Of a DNA stretch of 64,000 bases, positions 8,832-18,072 are shown one piece after another. The translations under genes were made by a program, and so were the position numbers. The stretch's first letter is position 1. The number at the start of each line of letters is the position of its first letter. The notes below the pieces were generated by a model. That model saw only the letters and a list, made by a program, of their open reading frames with translations. It had not been told where the DNA came from and made no database searches. The stretch covers positions 15,230 through 79,229 of the forward strand of contig CAYVQC010000013.1 in assembly GCA_964453995.1 (NCBI GenBank), read 5' to 3'. Source of the stretch: SKVR01 sp964453995. GTDB lineage: Bacteria > Bacteroidota > Bacteroidia > Bacteroidales > UBA7960.

Positions 8832-9941
8832 TTATTGTTGTTGGGAAAAAGTAGAACCATTGTGTTTGTATCTTATTCGTTGCAAAATAAATTCCTCAAG
8901 CGCATCTACCATTCTTCGCATACTAAATTGCTTCCTCACGTAGTGGCTGGCTTGTAATGCCATTTGCCGGGAAGCCTCCCTGTTTTCCAAAACCTGTGCA
9001 ATGCCCTTCACAATTGCTTCTGCGCTGGAATGCGGAATCAAAATAGCATATCGACCTTTGTCACTTAATTCTTCTGCTCCATTTACCCTGGTCATTACCA
9101 CAGGCTTTCCATATGCCATGGCTTCCATAGCGGCATTGGGCATGCCTTCATACAATGAGGGGTGTAAAAACAGGTCGCAGCCTTTAAAATAAGGTGCCGG
9201 CTGATGGATATATCCTGCAAAATGTATCATGTGACCAACCCCCTTACTGCTGGCATACTGCTCGAAAAGTACCTTATCCTTGCCGTCGCCCAGCACGTAA
9301 ACAAAAAGATTGGGATATAACTTTTTCAGTTCTGGCAGTGCATCTATAAGGAAGGAGTAACCTTTGTGTCCTACAACCCGGCCCACACAGAGCACAACAA
9401 TCCGGCCGGGCCATTTTGCAGAAAAATTGTATGCTTGAACTTCATCCTCAACCTGGAGGCCGTTATAAATTACTCTTACAAGTCCATCTTTGTCAAGCCC
9501 GAGTTGTGCATAGATCTCCTTGATGGTATGGGTATTGGTTACCACTCCGTCAACAAACCAACGGGTACGCAAAACAAGTTTCCTGCTCAATCGATGCGGC
9601 GGAGAGCCTGCTCTTCTGATGACTACGGGTCTTCCGGCCCAGCGGGCTGCCAATCCGCATACGGTAAGCTCATGACTTTTGCAAATGATAACGTCAGTTT
9701 TATGTCTGCGGAGAAAAGCAGCAAGCCAAACGGCTTTCCATACAGTGAAAATACTGCGTGCATTAAAGTGAACTGTTTTTACCCCTGTCTTAGCAACTTC
9801 ATCATATAACACTGAATGGCTGCGCACAGCCACAATTACTTCATGTCCTTTTTCTTTCAGGCCAGCAGCAGCCTTCACAATCCATCTTTCTCCTCCTCCA
9901 AATTTATGTTTAGCTATGGAGTGAACAAACAATATTCGCAT
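8832..9941 (-). CDS. glycosyltransferase family 4 protein
   Basis: A 369-residue GT-B enzyme. The N-terminal loop KFGGGERWIVKAA is the acceptor-side glycine-rich motif. The C-terminal donor-binding region has VLCVGRVVGHKGYSFLIDAL and the E-x7-E block SLYEGMPNAAMEAMAYGKPV, diagnostic of GT4. It is cytoplasmic or peripheral to the membrane and transfers a nucleotide-sugar-derived residue to a growing lipid-linked glycan. It is tightly followed by the glycerophosphotransferase gene, so both probably act on the same surface polymer. Sugar specificity cannot be read from the sequence. Confidence 0.85.
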   Translation of the reverse strand: MRILFVHSIAKHKFGGGERWIVKAAAGLKEKGHEVIVAVRSHSVLYDEVAKTGVKTVHFNARSIFTVWKAVWLAAFLRRHKTDVIICKSHELTVCGLAARWAGRPVVIRRAGSPPHRLSRKLVLRTRWFVDGVVTNTHTIKEIYAQLGLDKDGLVRVIYNGLQVEDEVQAYNFSAKWPGRIVVLCVGRVVGHKGYSFLIDALPELKKLYPNLFVYVLGDGKDKVLFEQYASSKGVGHMIHFAGYIHQPAPYFKGCDLFLHPSLYEGMPNAAMEAMAYGKPVVMTRVNGAEELSDKGRYAILIPHSSAEAIVKGIAQVLENREASRQMALQASHYVRKQFSMRRMVDALEEFILQRIRYKHNGSTFSQQQ

Positions 9942-10126
9942 ATGTACAAATTTTTAGACCGGGAACAGGCCTGTACAAATCCCTAACGGGAGTGGTTTTA
10001 CAAACATAAACCGCCGATTTCCGGTATGCCCGGGAAACATCTTACACTGAAGAAATGAACGATCAATACAATGTAAAAATATAAAACTTCACTCAATCCC
10101 CTCCTGGTACTGGTAGTGATTAAAAA

Positions 10127-11179
10127 TTACCCTTCCTGTTTCCCGGAAAGATAAGCCACCAGGGTGCGCGCAAAGAGGCTTTCCAGGGCAGGTTTTTCAC
10201 TCACAAAATCCCATCGGCCATTTTGTTGAGTAAAATACCCGGTGGATTTTGTAACCACATTGGTGCCGAAATGCAACGCCTGGAATTCGGCCAGGTAGTA
10301 CTGCTTACCATCAAATAAAACATCAATGGAAAGAAAGGGTGTATCAAAGTAACCATATACTTTTTGAGCAAAATCAAGCAAACCTGCATCAGGTGCAGTG
10401 CTGAAATGAAACAGCTTGGTTCCGCTTGCCCTGAAATCGCCTTTTTTTACCGAACGCCTCATGAAATAATACTTATCCATGCAGATTAACACCCTGTAGT
10501 CGTAGCTAAGGCCCGGAACAAATTGCTGAATGATGAAGTTCTCTTCCACCTTCAGGTATTCCCTGTATTCGATGTAGTCCTGCCGATCTGAATAAAACGG
10601 GTAATCGCTGAATTTCTTTTTCCTGAAATATTTCCTTCGCAGCAAATCTATTTGGGCAGGGATGGTAAGAGTATTGCGCAATAACCGGGTGGTTTTTTGA
10701 AACTCCGCCTGATTTTTTATTAAATAAACCCCTTTCCCATTGGAGCCCGAGATGGTTTTCAATACTACCGGGTATTGAAGTTTACTCTCGTCCACTTCAT
10801 CAACCGAAGTATAATACTCTCCTTTCAAACCGTCGTAGCCTGTTATTTTTTTATAGATTTCCTGGTAACCCTTGTTTTCGTGACATTTTAGAAGATCATA
10901 AGATGGGATGATCCGGTTGTATTTCGACAGCCAGTACATAATATCTCTTATGTATTGCCTGTAGTTGTCTTTTTGAGAAAACGCATAAAAAATATTTCTA
11001 TCCCTAAGGGGAATATTTCTATTCACAATTTCATGGAAATCATATTGCTCAATATTATAACCATGACCTCTCAACTCCGAAATAATTTTCTGCACATTAA
11101 GGCTCGACCAGGGCTTACGGGTTTGGCCCATAAATTTGTTTTTGCTGGTAAGGATCACCAAATCTTTTTTCCCGGTCAT
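10127..11179 (-). CDS. ATP-grasp (RimK-like) ligase
   Basis: About 350 residues. The central ATP-grasp domain includes LQYPVVLKTISGSNGKGVYL (ATP-binding strand and glycine loop), FIIQQFVPGLSYDYRVLICM, and PFLSIDVLFDGKQYYLAEFQ, where the acidic Mg-binding residues lie. The frame opens at a TTG (11218), but ATG at 11179 (MTGKKDLVIL) matches the start of a Rossmann-like strand. Such ligases form amide bonds between a carboxylate and an amine; RimK-like members near glycan genes may modify sugars or peptides. It lies between the GT4 gene and hflX on the same strand. The substrate is unknown. Confidence 0.72.
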   Translation of the reverse strand: MTGKKDLVILTSKNKFMGQTRKPWSSLNVQKIISELRGHGYNIEQYDFHEIVNRNIPLRDRNIFYAFSQKDNYRQYIRDIMYWLSKYNRIIPSYDLLKCHENKGYQEIYKKITGYDGLKGEYYTSVDEVDESKLQYPVVLKTISGSNGKGVYLIKNQAEFQKTTRLLRNTLTIPAQIDLLRRKYFRKKKFSDYPFYSDRQDYIEYREYLKVEENFIIQQFVPGLSYDYRVLICMDKYYFMRRSVKKGDFRASGTKLFHFSTAPDAGLLDFAQKVYGYFDTPFLSIDVLFDGKQYYLAEFQALHFGTNVVTKSTGYFTQQNGRWDFVSEKPALESLFARTLVAYLSGKQEG

Positions 11180-11263
11180 TGTTTCGTAGTTTATTGCAGA
11201 TTCGTTATTAAATCCCAAAGCTTTGTATTGCTGAAAGATGCTGAATACTCAACTTACCAATGA

Positions 11264-12526
11264 TTAATCCTCATCATTGGTATTGTCCTGCTGATCCCAC
11301 CAGGGGTTATAGGTGGGCAAATCATAAGGGTATCGTTCACGGTGGATTTCCAGTACTTTTTCGTACAGTATCCTGCGAAAGTCTTCGATATTGTGCTTAT
11401 GCCTGGCAGAAATAAAAATACACGGTGCGTTCTCACGGGCCATCCAGGTTTGTTTTAGTTCTTCCAGGGTGGTGTTTTCTTTCGTGGCCGGTGTAAGATC
11501 GTCTTCCTCCTTTTGCACGTGGGTGTATTTATCAATTTTGTTGAACACCATCAGACTTTGTTTTTGTTCCTCGCCAATGATCTCATTAAGGGTATCTCTC
11601 ACCACAGCTATATGATCTTCAAAATTGGGGTGCGAAATATCTACCACATGAAGCAAAATATCAGCTTCCCTTACCTCATCGAGAGTGGATTTGAAGGACT
11701 CGATGAGATGGTGGGGCAACTTGCGGATGAAACCTACCGTATCCGACAATAAAAACAGCAGGGTTTCTATTACAACCTTGCGAACGGTAGTATCCTGGGT
11801 AGCAGATAGTTTATCTTCAGCAAACACCTCCGATTTACTCAACAGATTCATAATGGTTGATTTTCCCACATTGGTATAACCCACCAGAGCCACCCTAACC
11901 AGGTTGCCTCTGTTGGAGCGCTGGGTAGCTTTTTGCTTGTCAATCTGTTCGAGTTTCTTTTTGAGCAGGGCAATCCGGTCGCGAACAATACGGCGGTCGG
12001 TTTCGATTTCGCGTTCACCGGGCCCTTTCATCCCGATACCCCCTTTTTGCCGCTCAAGGTGAGTCCACATACCTGCCAGGCGGGGAAGCAGATACTGGTA
12101 TTGTGCCAGTTCTACCTGTGTGCGGGCATGAGCTGTGCGTGCCCGCAGGGCAAAAATGTCCAGGATCAGATTGCTGCGGTCCAGCACCCTGATTTTAACG
12201 GTTCTTTCCACATTGCGTTGCTGCGACGGAGAAAGTTCATCGTCAAATATCAGGATGTCAATTTTGTTTTCCTGGATGTAGTTGTTGATCTCTTCCAGTT
12301 TTCCTTTCCCAATAAATGTGGTCTTATCTGGTTTATCCAGCTTTTGGGTGAATCGTTTAAGGGTTACCCCTCCTGCAGTTTCTACGAGAAATTCCAGTTC
12401 ATCAAGATATTCCGTAACGGTTTCCTCGGTCTGGCGCCCCATGATTACACCAACTACAACAACTTTTTCCTTCTCTTTGGCTGTAATAATATTCTTTTCC
12501 ATTAATTTCCTGTTATTTATTTCCAT
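11264..12526 (-). CDS. hflX: GTPase HflX
   Basis: About 420 residues with the HflX N-terminal domain, a coiled linker containing the conserved GIGMKGPGEREIETDRR, and a G domain: G1 GYTNVGKSTIMN, G3 DTVGFI, G4 NKID. HflX is a ribosome-associated GTPase that splits stalled 70S ribosomes under stress. The frame opens at a TTG at 12535; ATG at 12526 (or 12502) is more likely. The start overlaps the end of the upstream small membrane-protein gene (stop at 12513) by 14 bp, so the two are probably translationally coupled. Confidence 0.93.
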   Translation of the reverse strand: MEINNRKLMEKNIITAKEKEKVVVVGVIMGRQTEETVTEYLDELEFLVETAGGVTLKRFTQKLDKPDKTTFIGKGKLEEINNYIQENKIDILIFDDELSPSQQRNVERTVKIRVLDRSNLILDIFALRARTAHARTQVELAQYQYLLPRLAGMWTHLERQKGGIGMKGPGEREIETDRRIVRDRIALLKKKLEQIDKQKATQRSNRGNLVRVALVGYTNVGKSTIMNLLSKSEVFAEDKLSATQDTTVRKVVIETLLFLLSDTVGFIRKLPHHLIESFKSTLDEVREADILLHVVDISHPNFEDHIAVVRDTLNEIIGEEQKQSLMVFNKIDKYTHVQKEEDDLTPATKENTTLEELKQTWMARENAPCIFISARHKHNIEDFRRILYEKVLEIHRERYPYDLPTYNPWWDQQDNTNDED

Positions 12527-12845
12527 TGGTGACAAAGAACAGGCACAAGGCGCTAACCATGGCCCATTGTACCAGGTGAGCAGTGATGCCGTTGAAACCC
12601 GTCACCAGGTGAAGTACTGCAAGTAAAAACAGTACCAGGGCAGCAATCACGGTAAGTGATTGTTTGGCAAAGCCCCCGATAAGCAATAAAACACCAAATA
12701 AAACAAACCCTGCAGCAAAATAAAACCGTTGCTGGGAGAAGTCGAACTGCAGCATTATACCAAAAAAACGATGGTAGATAAACAGTACAAGAGACAGTCG
12801 CATCAGCCATGACGCTATGCCACTAATGCTTTTCCATGGTTTCAT
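12513..12845 (-). CDS. small four-helix membrane protein, unknown function
   Basis: A 110-residue protein with four hydrophobic segments (about residues 12-28, 42-58, 62-82 and 88-106) joined by short loops, ending in a polar tail. I do not recognise the family; size and layout resemble DoxX-like small membrane proteins, but no motif supports that. It overlaps the start of hflX on the same strand, which favours a real gene. Confidence 0.6.
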   Translation of the reverse strand: MKPWKSISGIASWLMRLSLVLFIYHRFFGIMLQFDFSQQRFYFAAGFVLFGVLLLIGGFAKQSLTVIAALVLFLLAVLHLVTGFNGITAHLVQWAMVSALCLFFVTNGNK

Positions 12846-12928
12846 AAATTACTTTTTATTATTGTACATTGTCAGGTTTAGCTGCCTGGTCACAGACTCA
12901 TTGATCGCTGAAGGTTACATTGCAAAGA

Positions 12929-13924
12929 TCAGAAAGGCTTAAACCCTATGATTTCTCTTACCTCCCTCACTGTGCGTGAAGCACTCTCCCGCGCTTTTTC
13001 AGCCCCCATACGGGCAACTTTGCTCAGATACTGATCGTCTGCCCCAATTTCAAGAATTTTTTCGCGCAGCGGTGCAGTAAACAAAATTACATCTTCGGCC
13101 AGTTGTTTTTTCATATCCCCATAACGGATTTCGCAGGTATTGTATTTCTCCTCAAAGAATTTCACGGTGTCTTCCGAAGAGACTACTTTCATGATATTGA
13201 AAAGATTTTCAATAGCCTGGGGTTTGGGTTGGTTCATCTCGGTAGGACCGCTATCGGTAACGGCACGCATTACTTTTTTGCGAATCACAGCCGGGTCGTC
13301 GGCCAGGTAAATAGCATTGCCTTCTCCTTCTGATTTTCCCATTTTGGTGCTACCATCCAGTCCGGGAATTTTAACCAGCTCGCTGCCAAAATTAAAAGCA
13401 ACCGGCTCGGGGAAGTAATCGGTTTTATATAAGCGGTTGAACCGGTTACCAAAGGTTCGTGCCATTTCCAGGTGCTGTTCCTGATCCTTGCCCACGGGTA
13501 CTTTATTGGCTTTATGGATAAGAATATCGGCAGCCATCAATACGGGATAGGTAAGTAAACCCGCATTGATATTGTCGGGTTGTTTCCTGGCCTTTTCCTT
13601 AAAAGTGGTGCAGCGTTCCAACTCCCCCATGTAAGCATTCATAGCCAGCAAAAGGTAGAGTTCAGCAACTTCGGGCACATCGCTTTGGATGTAAAGTGTT
13701 GCCACTTCGGGATCGATGCCTGCAGCCAGGTATTCTACCAGCACCTGCTTCACATTCTGGTGAAGATCTTCGGGAGTTGGGTGGGTTGTAAGCGAATGAT
13801 AATCGGCAATAAAAAAGTAGCACCGATGCTCGTGCTGCATTTTGATGAAGTTTTTGATGGCACCAAAGTAATTTCCCAGGTGCAGATTTCCGGTTGAGCG
13901 AATCCCGCTAAGTACTGTTTCCAT
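12929..13924 (-). CDS. trpS: tryptophan--tRNA ligase
   Basis: A 331-residue class Ic aminoacyl-tRNA synthetase. The HIGH-type motif appears as TGNLHLGNYFGA near residue 11 and the KMSKS loop as STKMGKSEGE near 193. Other family blocks include MAADILIHKANKVPVGKDQ. It charges tRNA-Trp. Length is normal for bacterial TrpS. It is a stand-alone minus-strand gene with a 174-bp leader region in which I see no T-box; a -7 element candidate lies at 14001-14008. Confidence 0.96.
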   Translation of the reverse strand: METVLSGIRSTGNLHLGNYFGAIKNFIKMQHEHRCYFFIADYHSLTTHPTPEDLHQNVKQVLVEYLAAGIDPEVATLYIQSDVPEVAELYLLLAMNAYMGELERCTTFKEKARKQPDNINAGLLTYPVLMAADILIHKANKVPVGKDQEQHLEMARTFGNRFNRLYKTDYFPEPVAFNFGSELVKIPGLDGSTKMGKSEGEGNAIYLADDPAVIRKKVMRAVTDSGPTEMNQPKPQAIENLFNIMKVVSSEDTVKFFEEKYNTCEIRYGDMKKQLAEDVILFTAPLREKILEIGADDQYLSKVARMGAEKARESASRTVREVREIIGFKPF

Positions 13925-14000
13925 TGAAATAAGAGGTACGTTTTGTTATATTTTGGTTTGCTAAATTAGTTTTAGAAAATACAGAGCGCTATTGAGGGAG

Positions 14001-14008
14001 CAAAGATA
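14001..14008 (-). promoter_or_regulatory. candidate -7 promoter element for trpS
   Basis: The minus strand reads TATCTTTG, a perfect TAnnTTTG, about 77 bp before the trpS ATG. No TTTG at the right -33 spacing is seen, so support is partial. Confidence 0.35.
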
Positions 14009-14099
14009 AGGCATTTAGGCAAAACCCATTAAGGCCGCTAACGGGATTGCGGGTGGTAGCAGAAGCAGTTCTGTTACAGGTTAGCTCCTTTGCTTAACC

Positions 14100-15848
14100 T
14101 TACCTCAGATAGGTTTTGATATCCTTGATGTTGAGTTGCAATGACCGTGTGCCGTTCCACTCATTTTCTTCTACCTGGTACACAATATCAAAGTACTTTC
14201 CCCATACTACAGCATCATAGTGATGGCCCAGCTGGAAACCTATACCGTTGAAGCTGATACCGGGTTCATCAGGATGACTGACAATGACCTTAAGATGCTT
14301 TTGTCCTACTACCCTTGCTGAATTTTTATCTATTACCCCACGGGTCAGAAAAACAGGGCTCATATTACCGGGGCCGTGAGGTGCAAACTGCCGCAGGATG
14401 CGAAAAAACCTGGGAGTGATCTGGGAGAGTTTCAATTCAGCATCGATCTCAATTTCAGGTATCAGCATCCGGTCCGTAATGGTGGTGGCAACGGTTTCCT
14501 CAAAGGCTTTCCTGAAGTTATCGAGGTTTTCGGGTTTCAGGCTCAGGCCGGCGGCATATTTATGGCCTCCAAAATGGTCGAGATAATCGCTACAGGCGTC
14601 AATAGCATCATACACGTCAAAGTCTTTTACCGAACGGGCCGAACCTGTAATAACGCCATTGGATTCGGTGAGGATTACTGTGGGCCGGTAATAAGACTCG
14701 GTAAGCCTTGATGCCACAATACCAATTACCCCTTTGTGCCATTCGGGGTTGAAAAGCACGGTAGATTTGCTTTGCTGAAGCTGGGGATCTGAATCGATCA
14801 TTTCAAGCGCCTGCCGGGTAATTTCAGTATCAAGGCTTCGCCGCTCGGTATTATTGTTATTGATGTTTTGGCTCAGTATGTGGGTTTCTCCCATGCGCTC
14901 GCAAAGAAGCAGCTCCACAGCGGCATTGCCGCTTTCTATGCGTCCTGCGGCATTGATGCGGGGCCCGATCAGAAACACAGCATCATTGATGGTGATCTCA
15001 CGGGTAAAGATGGTTTTATCGCAGGGGTGGCTTTTTCTGATGATATTGCTGTAAAAAAGGATAGATTCGAACCCGGCACGGGGATCAAAATTGAGCCTTT
15101 TCAGGCCGAAATAAGATAAGATCCTGTTTTCACCGGTTATGGGGACAATATCGGCGGCAATACTAACGGCAACCAGGTCAAGAAATTTCTCCAGGTTGGC
15201 AAAAGGAAGCCGGTTTTTTTGATACCATGCCTGTGCCAGCTTAAAGCCTAAACCACATCCCGATAATTCTTTGAAGGGATACGAACAATCATCGCGCTTG
15301 GGGTCTATCACAGCCACTGCAGGAGGGAGTTCTTCTCCCGGGCGGTGGTGGTCGCAAATAATAAAATCGATTCCTTTTTGCCTGGCATAATCAACCTGCT
15401 TTATTGCCTTGATGCCACAATCGAGTGCAATGATCAGTTTTACATTATTTTTTGCAGCCACATCAATCCCTTCCATAGAAATTCCATACCCCTCGCGGTA
15501 GCGATCGGGAATATAGAAGTCTACATGCGGGTGAAAATCTTTCAGAAAAGAATAGGTAAGTGCCACGGCAGTGGTGCCATCCACATCATAATCGCCATAA
15601 ACCATGATCCTCTGGTCATGTTGTACGGCGGTTGCTATCCGTTCAACAGCTTTGTCCATATCCTTTATGAGGAAAGGATCGTGGAGATTGTCCAGGGAAG
15701 GCCGAAAGAAGTCTTTTGCTTCCACAAAATTTTTTACGCCACGCTGAACCAGCAATTGAGCAAGAACCTGGTCTATATTTAGAGCTTCTGATAGTTTTTC
15801 TGTTATTTCCTCATCGGCAAGGTCATTAATTACCCATCTTTTTTCCAT
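14100..15848 (-). CDS. recJ: single-stranded-DNA-specific exonuclease RecJ
   Basis: About 582 residues from ATG at 15848 (MEKRWVINDL). The longer open frame to 15941 adds 31 residues not typical of the family. The DHH-family motifs are present: YGDYDVDGTTA near residue 80, ALDCGI, and ICDHHRPGE. The DHHA1 domain contains SGSARSVKDFDVYDA-like sequence and GGHKYAAGLSL. RecJ degrades ssDNA 5' to 3' in recombination and mismatch repair. It lies downstream of atpDC on the same strand, separated by 122 bp. Confidence 0.95.
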   Translation of the reverse strand: MEKRWVINDLADEEITEKLSEALNIDQVLAQLLVQRGVKNFVEAKDFFRPSLDNLHDPFLIKDMDKAVERIATAVQHDQRIMVYGDYDVDGTTAVALTYSFLKDFHPHVDFYIPDRYREGYGISMEGIDVAAKNNVKLIIALDCGIKAIKQVDYARQKGIDFIICDHHRPGEELPPAVAVIDPKRDDCSYPFKELSGCGLGFKLAQAWYQKNRLPFANLEKFLDLVAVSIAADIVPITGENRILSYFGLKRLNFDPRAGFESILFYSNIIRKSHPCDKTIFTREITINDAVFLIGPRINAAGRIESGNAAVELLLCERMGETHILSQNINNNNTERRSLDTEITRQALEMIDSDPQLQQSKSTVLFNPEWHKGVIGIVASRLTESYYRPTVILTESNGVITGSARSVKDFDVYDAIDACSDYLDHFGGHKYAAGLSLKPENLDNFRKAFEETVATTITDRMLIPEIEIDAELKLSQITPRFFRILRQFAPHGPGNMSPVFLTRGVIDKNSARVVGQKHLKVIVSHPDEPGISFNGIGFQLGHHYDAVVWGKYFDIVYQVEENEWNGTRSLQLNIKDIKTYLR

Positions 15849-15970
15849 TCTTATTTTTAGTTTTGGTAAAGATAATAAATCCCCTTCAAATAAGATTGGG
15901 CCAAAATGAGCCTCCACAGCCAATGTGCTGAAGTACAACAATTAAAGGCATAAAAAAACCAGGCAGCTGT

Positions 15971-16207
15971 TTATTCAGTAAGCACTATGATATTATTGTC
16001 TTTGATCTCAACAATACCAGGCATAACTGCGAGGTAGAATTTATTTCTGCCTTCATCAATGATCTTGAGTTTACCCTCGTCGATTCTTGCAATAAGAGGT
16101 GCGTGGTTGTGGAGCACTTCAAAGGAGCCCATAGTGCCGGGGAATTGCACCAGCACCACTTCTCCTTCATAAATAAATTCCTGGGGTGACAATACTTTCA
16201 AATGCAT
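15971..16207 (-). CDS. atpC: F1 ATP synthase epsilon subunit, short form
   Basis: A 78-residue protein covering only the N-terminal ten-stranded beta-sandwich of epsilon: LSPQEFIYEGEVVLVQFPGT and GSFEVLHNHAPLIARIDEG. The inhibitory C-terminal helical hairpin (normally about 50 more residues) is absent, and the gene ends cleanly at a stop with no remnant after it. It follows atpD by 12 bp on the same strand. Epsilon links gamma to the c-ring. Confidence 0.92.
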   Translation of the reverse strand: MHLKVLSPQEFIYEGEVVLVQFPGTMGSFEVLHNHAPLIARIDEGKLKIIDEGRNKFYLAVMPGIVEIKDNNIIVLTE

Positions 16208-16219
16208 ACGCTCCTGTTT

Positions 16220-17734
16220 TTATTTGGCAGACTCTTCTAGAATGGTTTTTCCTTTTTCGATGGCCTGTTCAATGGTACCTACCAGGTTAAAGGCTGATTC
16301 GGGATATTGGTCCACTTCCCCATCCATGATCATTCTGAAGCCACGTAGGGTATCTTCAATAGAAACAAAGATCCCTTTAAGTCCGGTAAACTGCTCGGCA
16401 ACAAAAAAAGGCTGAGAAAGGAAACGCTGTACCCTTCGTGCCCTGCTCACTACGAGCCTGTCTTCTTCCGATAGTTCGTCCATGCCCAAAATGGCGATGA
16501 TATCCTGCAATTCTTTGTATCTCTGGAGTAGCATTTTCACATCTCGTGCAGTATTATAATGATCCCAACCTACAATTTCGGGAGATAGGATGCGTGAGGT
16601 TGAGTCTAGCGGGTCTACGGCAGGATAAATGCCGAGCTCGAATATTTTTCTGCTGAGAACAGTTGTGGCATCAAGATGAGAAAAAGTAGTAGCCGGGGCA
16701 GGGTCGGTAAGGTCGTCGGCAGGCACATAAACCGCCTGTACCGAGGTAATAGAGCCACGCTTAGTGGAGGTAATCCTTTCCTGCATTAATCCCATTTCTG
16801 TTGCCAATGTGGGTTGGTAACCCACGGCAGAAGGCATCCTTCCCAGCAGTGCCGATACTTCAGAGCCCGCCTGTGTAAACCGGAAAATATTGTCAATAAA
16901 GAAAAGGATATCAGACCCCGAAGCTTCATTGTCGCCATCGCGAAAATATTCTGCAATAGACAATCCTGAAAGGGCTACCCTGGCGCGGGCTCCGGGAGGT
17001 TCGTTCATCTGGCCAAAAACCAGGGTTGCCTGTGATTTGGTCAGCTCATCAAAGTCAACCTTATCCAAATCCCAGCCACCTTGCTCCATTGATTGACGAA
17101 ACTCTTTTCCATAGCGTATTACATCAGACTCGATGAATTCGCGCAATAAGTCGTTTCCTTCGCGGGTACGCTCACCAACACCTGCAAAAACAGACATGCC
17201 CTGGTAGGCCTTGGCAATATTGTTGATCAATTCCTGGATAAGCACCGTTTTTCCTACACCAGCACCTCCAAACAATCCAATTTTTCCTCCTTTGGGATAA
17301 GGGGCAAGCATATCGATAACCTTGATACCGGTATAAAGTACTTCGGTTTCTGTTTTAAGATTTTCGAACCTGGGGGCTTCATTATGAATATTATAACGCT
17401 GTTTTGTTTTCACTTCTCCAAGACCATCGATAGGGTCTCCTGTAACATTGAAAAGGCGTCCCCTGATTGACTGGTCGGCAGGCATGGTAATAGGCCCTCC
17501 GGTTGAAACAACCTCAAGGCCACGGTAAAGCCCATCGGTAGAATCCATTGCAACAGTCCTGACCGTATCTTCGCCCATGTGTTGCTGACACTCAAGTACG
17601 ATCTTTATTCCATGCTCGTTTACCACTTCCAGTGCGTCGTAAATGGCCGGCAGCTTATCGGTTGTGTCAAATGCTACGTCTACTACCGGACCGATAACCT
17701 GAGATATTTTGCCACTAATCTTCTCTATATCCAT
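16220..17734 (-). CDS. atpD: F1 ATP synthase beta subunit
   Basis: A 504-residue catalytic subunit. The P-loop GGAGVGKTVLIQEL lies near residue 159, followed by GVGERTREGNDL (catalytic Glu/Arg region) and the DELSEED loop appearing as GMDELSEEDRL. It forms the hydrolytic or synthetic sites of F1 at the inner membrane face. Only atpD and atpC are here; the remaining F1Fo genes are elsewhere or hidden by the sequence gap that begins about 110 bp upstream. Confidence 0.98.
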   Translation of the reverse strand: MDIEKISGKISQVIGPVVDVAFDTTDKLPAIYDALEVVNEHGIKIVLECQQHMGEDTVRTVAMDSTDGLYRGLEVVSTGGPITMPADQSIRGRLFNVTGDPIDGLGEVKTKQRYNIHNEAPRFENLKTETEVLYTGIKVIDMLAPYPKGGKIGLFGGAGVGKTVLIQELINNIAKAYQGMSVFAGVGERTREGNDLLREFIESDVIRYGKEFRQSMEQGGWDLDKVDFDELTKSQATLVFGQMNEPPGARARVALSGLSIAEYFRDGDNEASGSDILFFIDNIFRFTQAGSEVSALLGRMPSAVGYQPTLATEMGLMQERITSTKRGSITSVQAVYVPADDLTDPAPATTFSHLDATTVLSRKIFELGIYPAVDPLDSTSRILSPEIVGWDHYNTARDVKMLLQRYKELQDIIAILGMDELSEEDRLVVSRARRVQRFLSQPFFVAEQFTGLKGIFVSIEDTLRGFRMIMDGEVDQYPESAFNLVGTIEQAIEKGKTILEESAK

Positions 17735-17843
17735 AATGTAAATGTTTTATACCAAGAATGTTCGGTTTTTTTATAAGCGACAATATTAATAAAAATTAAA
17801 CACAGTTAACCAAGAAAATCACTTATTTTTAAAGTGTGTTCAG

Positions 17844-17943
17844 NNNNNNNNNNNNNNNNNNNNNNNNNNNNNNNNNNNNNNNNNNNNNNNNNNNNNNNNN
17901 NNNNNNNNNNNNNNNNNNNNNNNNNNNNNNNNNNNNNNNNNNN
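17844..17943. other. assembly gap of 100 N
   Basis: Exactly 100 undetermined bases. This round number is the usual placeholder for a scaffold join of unknown length, so sequence, and possibly genes, may be missing between atpD and the RibF-like gene. Confidence 0.99.
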
Positions 17944-18015
17944 TGAATGGGAAAAAGCGTTATTAACAAGTGGAAAGGGCCAAATATAAAACACTACCAT
18001 TACCATATAATTTTT

Positions 18016-18023
18016 TAGCTTTG
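18016..18023 (+). promoter_or_regulatory. candidate -7 promoter element for the RibF-like gene
   Basis: TAGCTTTG matches TAnnTTTG and lies 50 bp before the TTG start at 18073. No matching -33 element is visible. Confidence 0.35.
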
Positions 18024-18072
18024 TATATGGTTTTCATTCCTTGAAATAAATTGTTAAGATAAAGTCAGCAAT

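Larger units (their letters stand above)
17735..18072. other. intergenic region between atpD and the RibF-like gene, interrupted by a gap
   Basis: The visible sequence on both sides is AT-rich and non-coding. On the right flank TAGCTTTG at 18016-18023 fits the -7 consensus for the RibF-like gene. On the atpD side I see no clear promoter. Because the N-run is of standard length, the true distance between the two genes is unknown. Confidence 0.6.

Noticed and set aside
13925..14099. Possible T-box or other riboswitch upstream of trpS
   Set aside because: No T-box sequence (TGGNACCGCG-like), no specifier loop and no terminator-antiterminator pair are visible.
14376..14711. Antisense frames inside recJ, mnmG, tsf and hflX
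   Set aside because: Each lies opposite a well-conserved gene, and the peptides show no domain pattern or signal of selection.
17806..18006. Open frame on the minus strand across the N-run
   Set aside because: The frame is kept open only because undetermined bases cannot form stops; the flanking codons are not protein-like.
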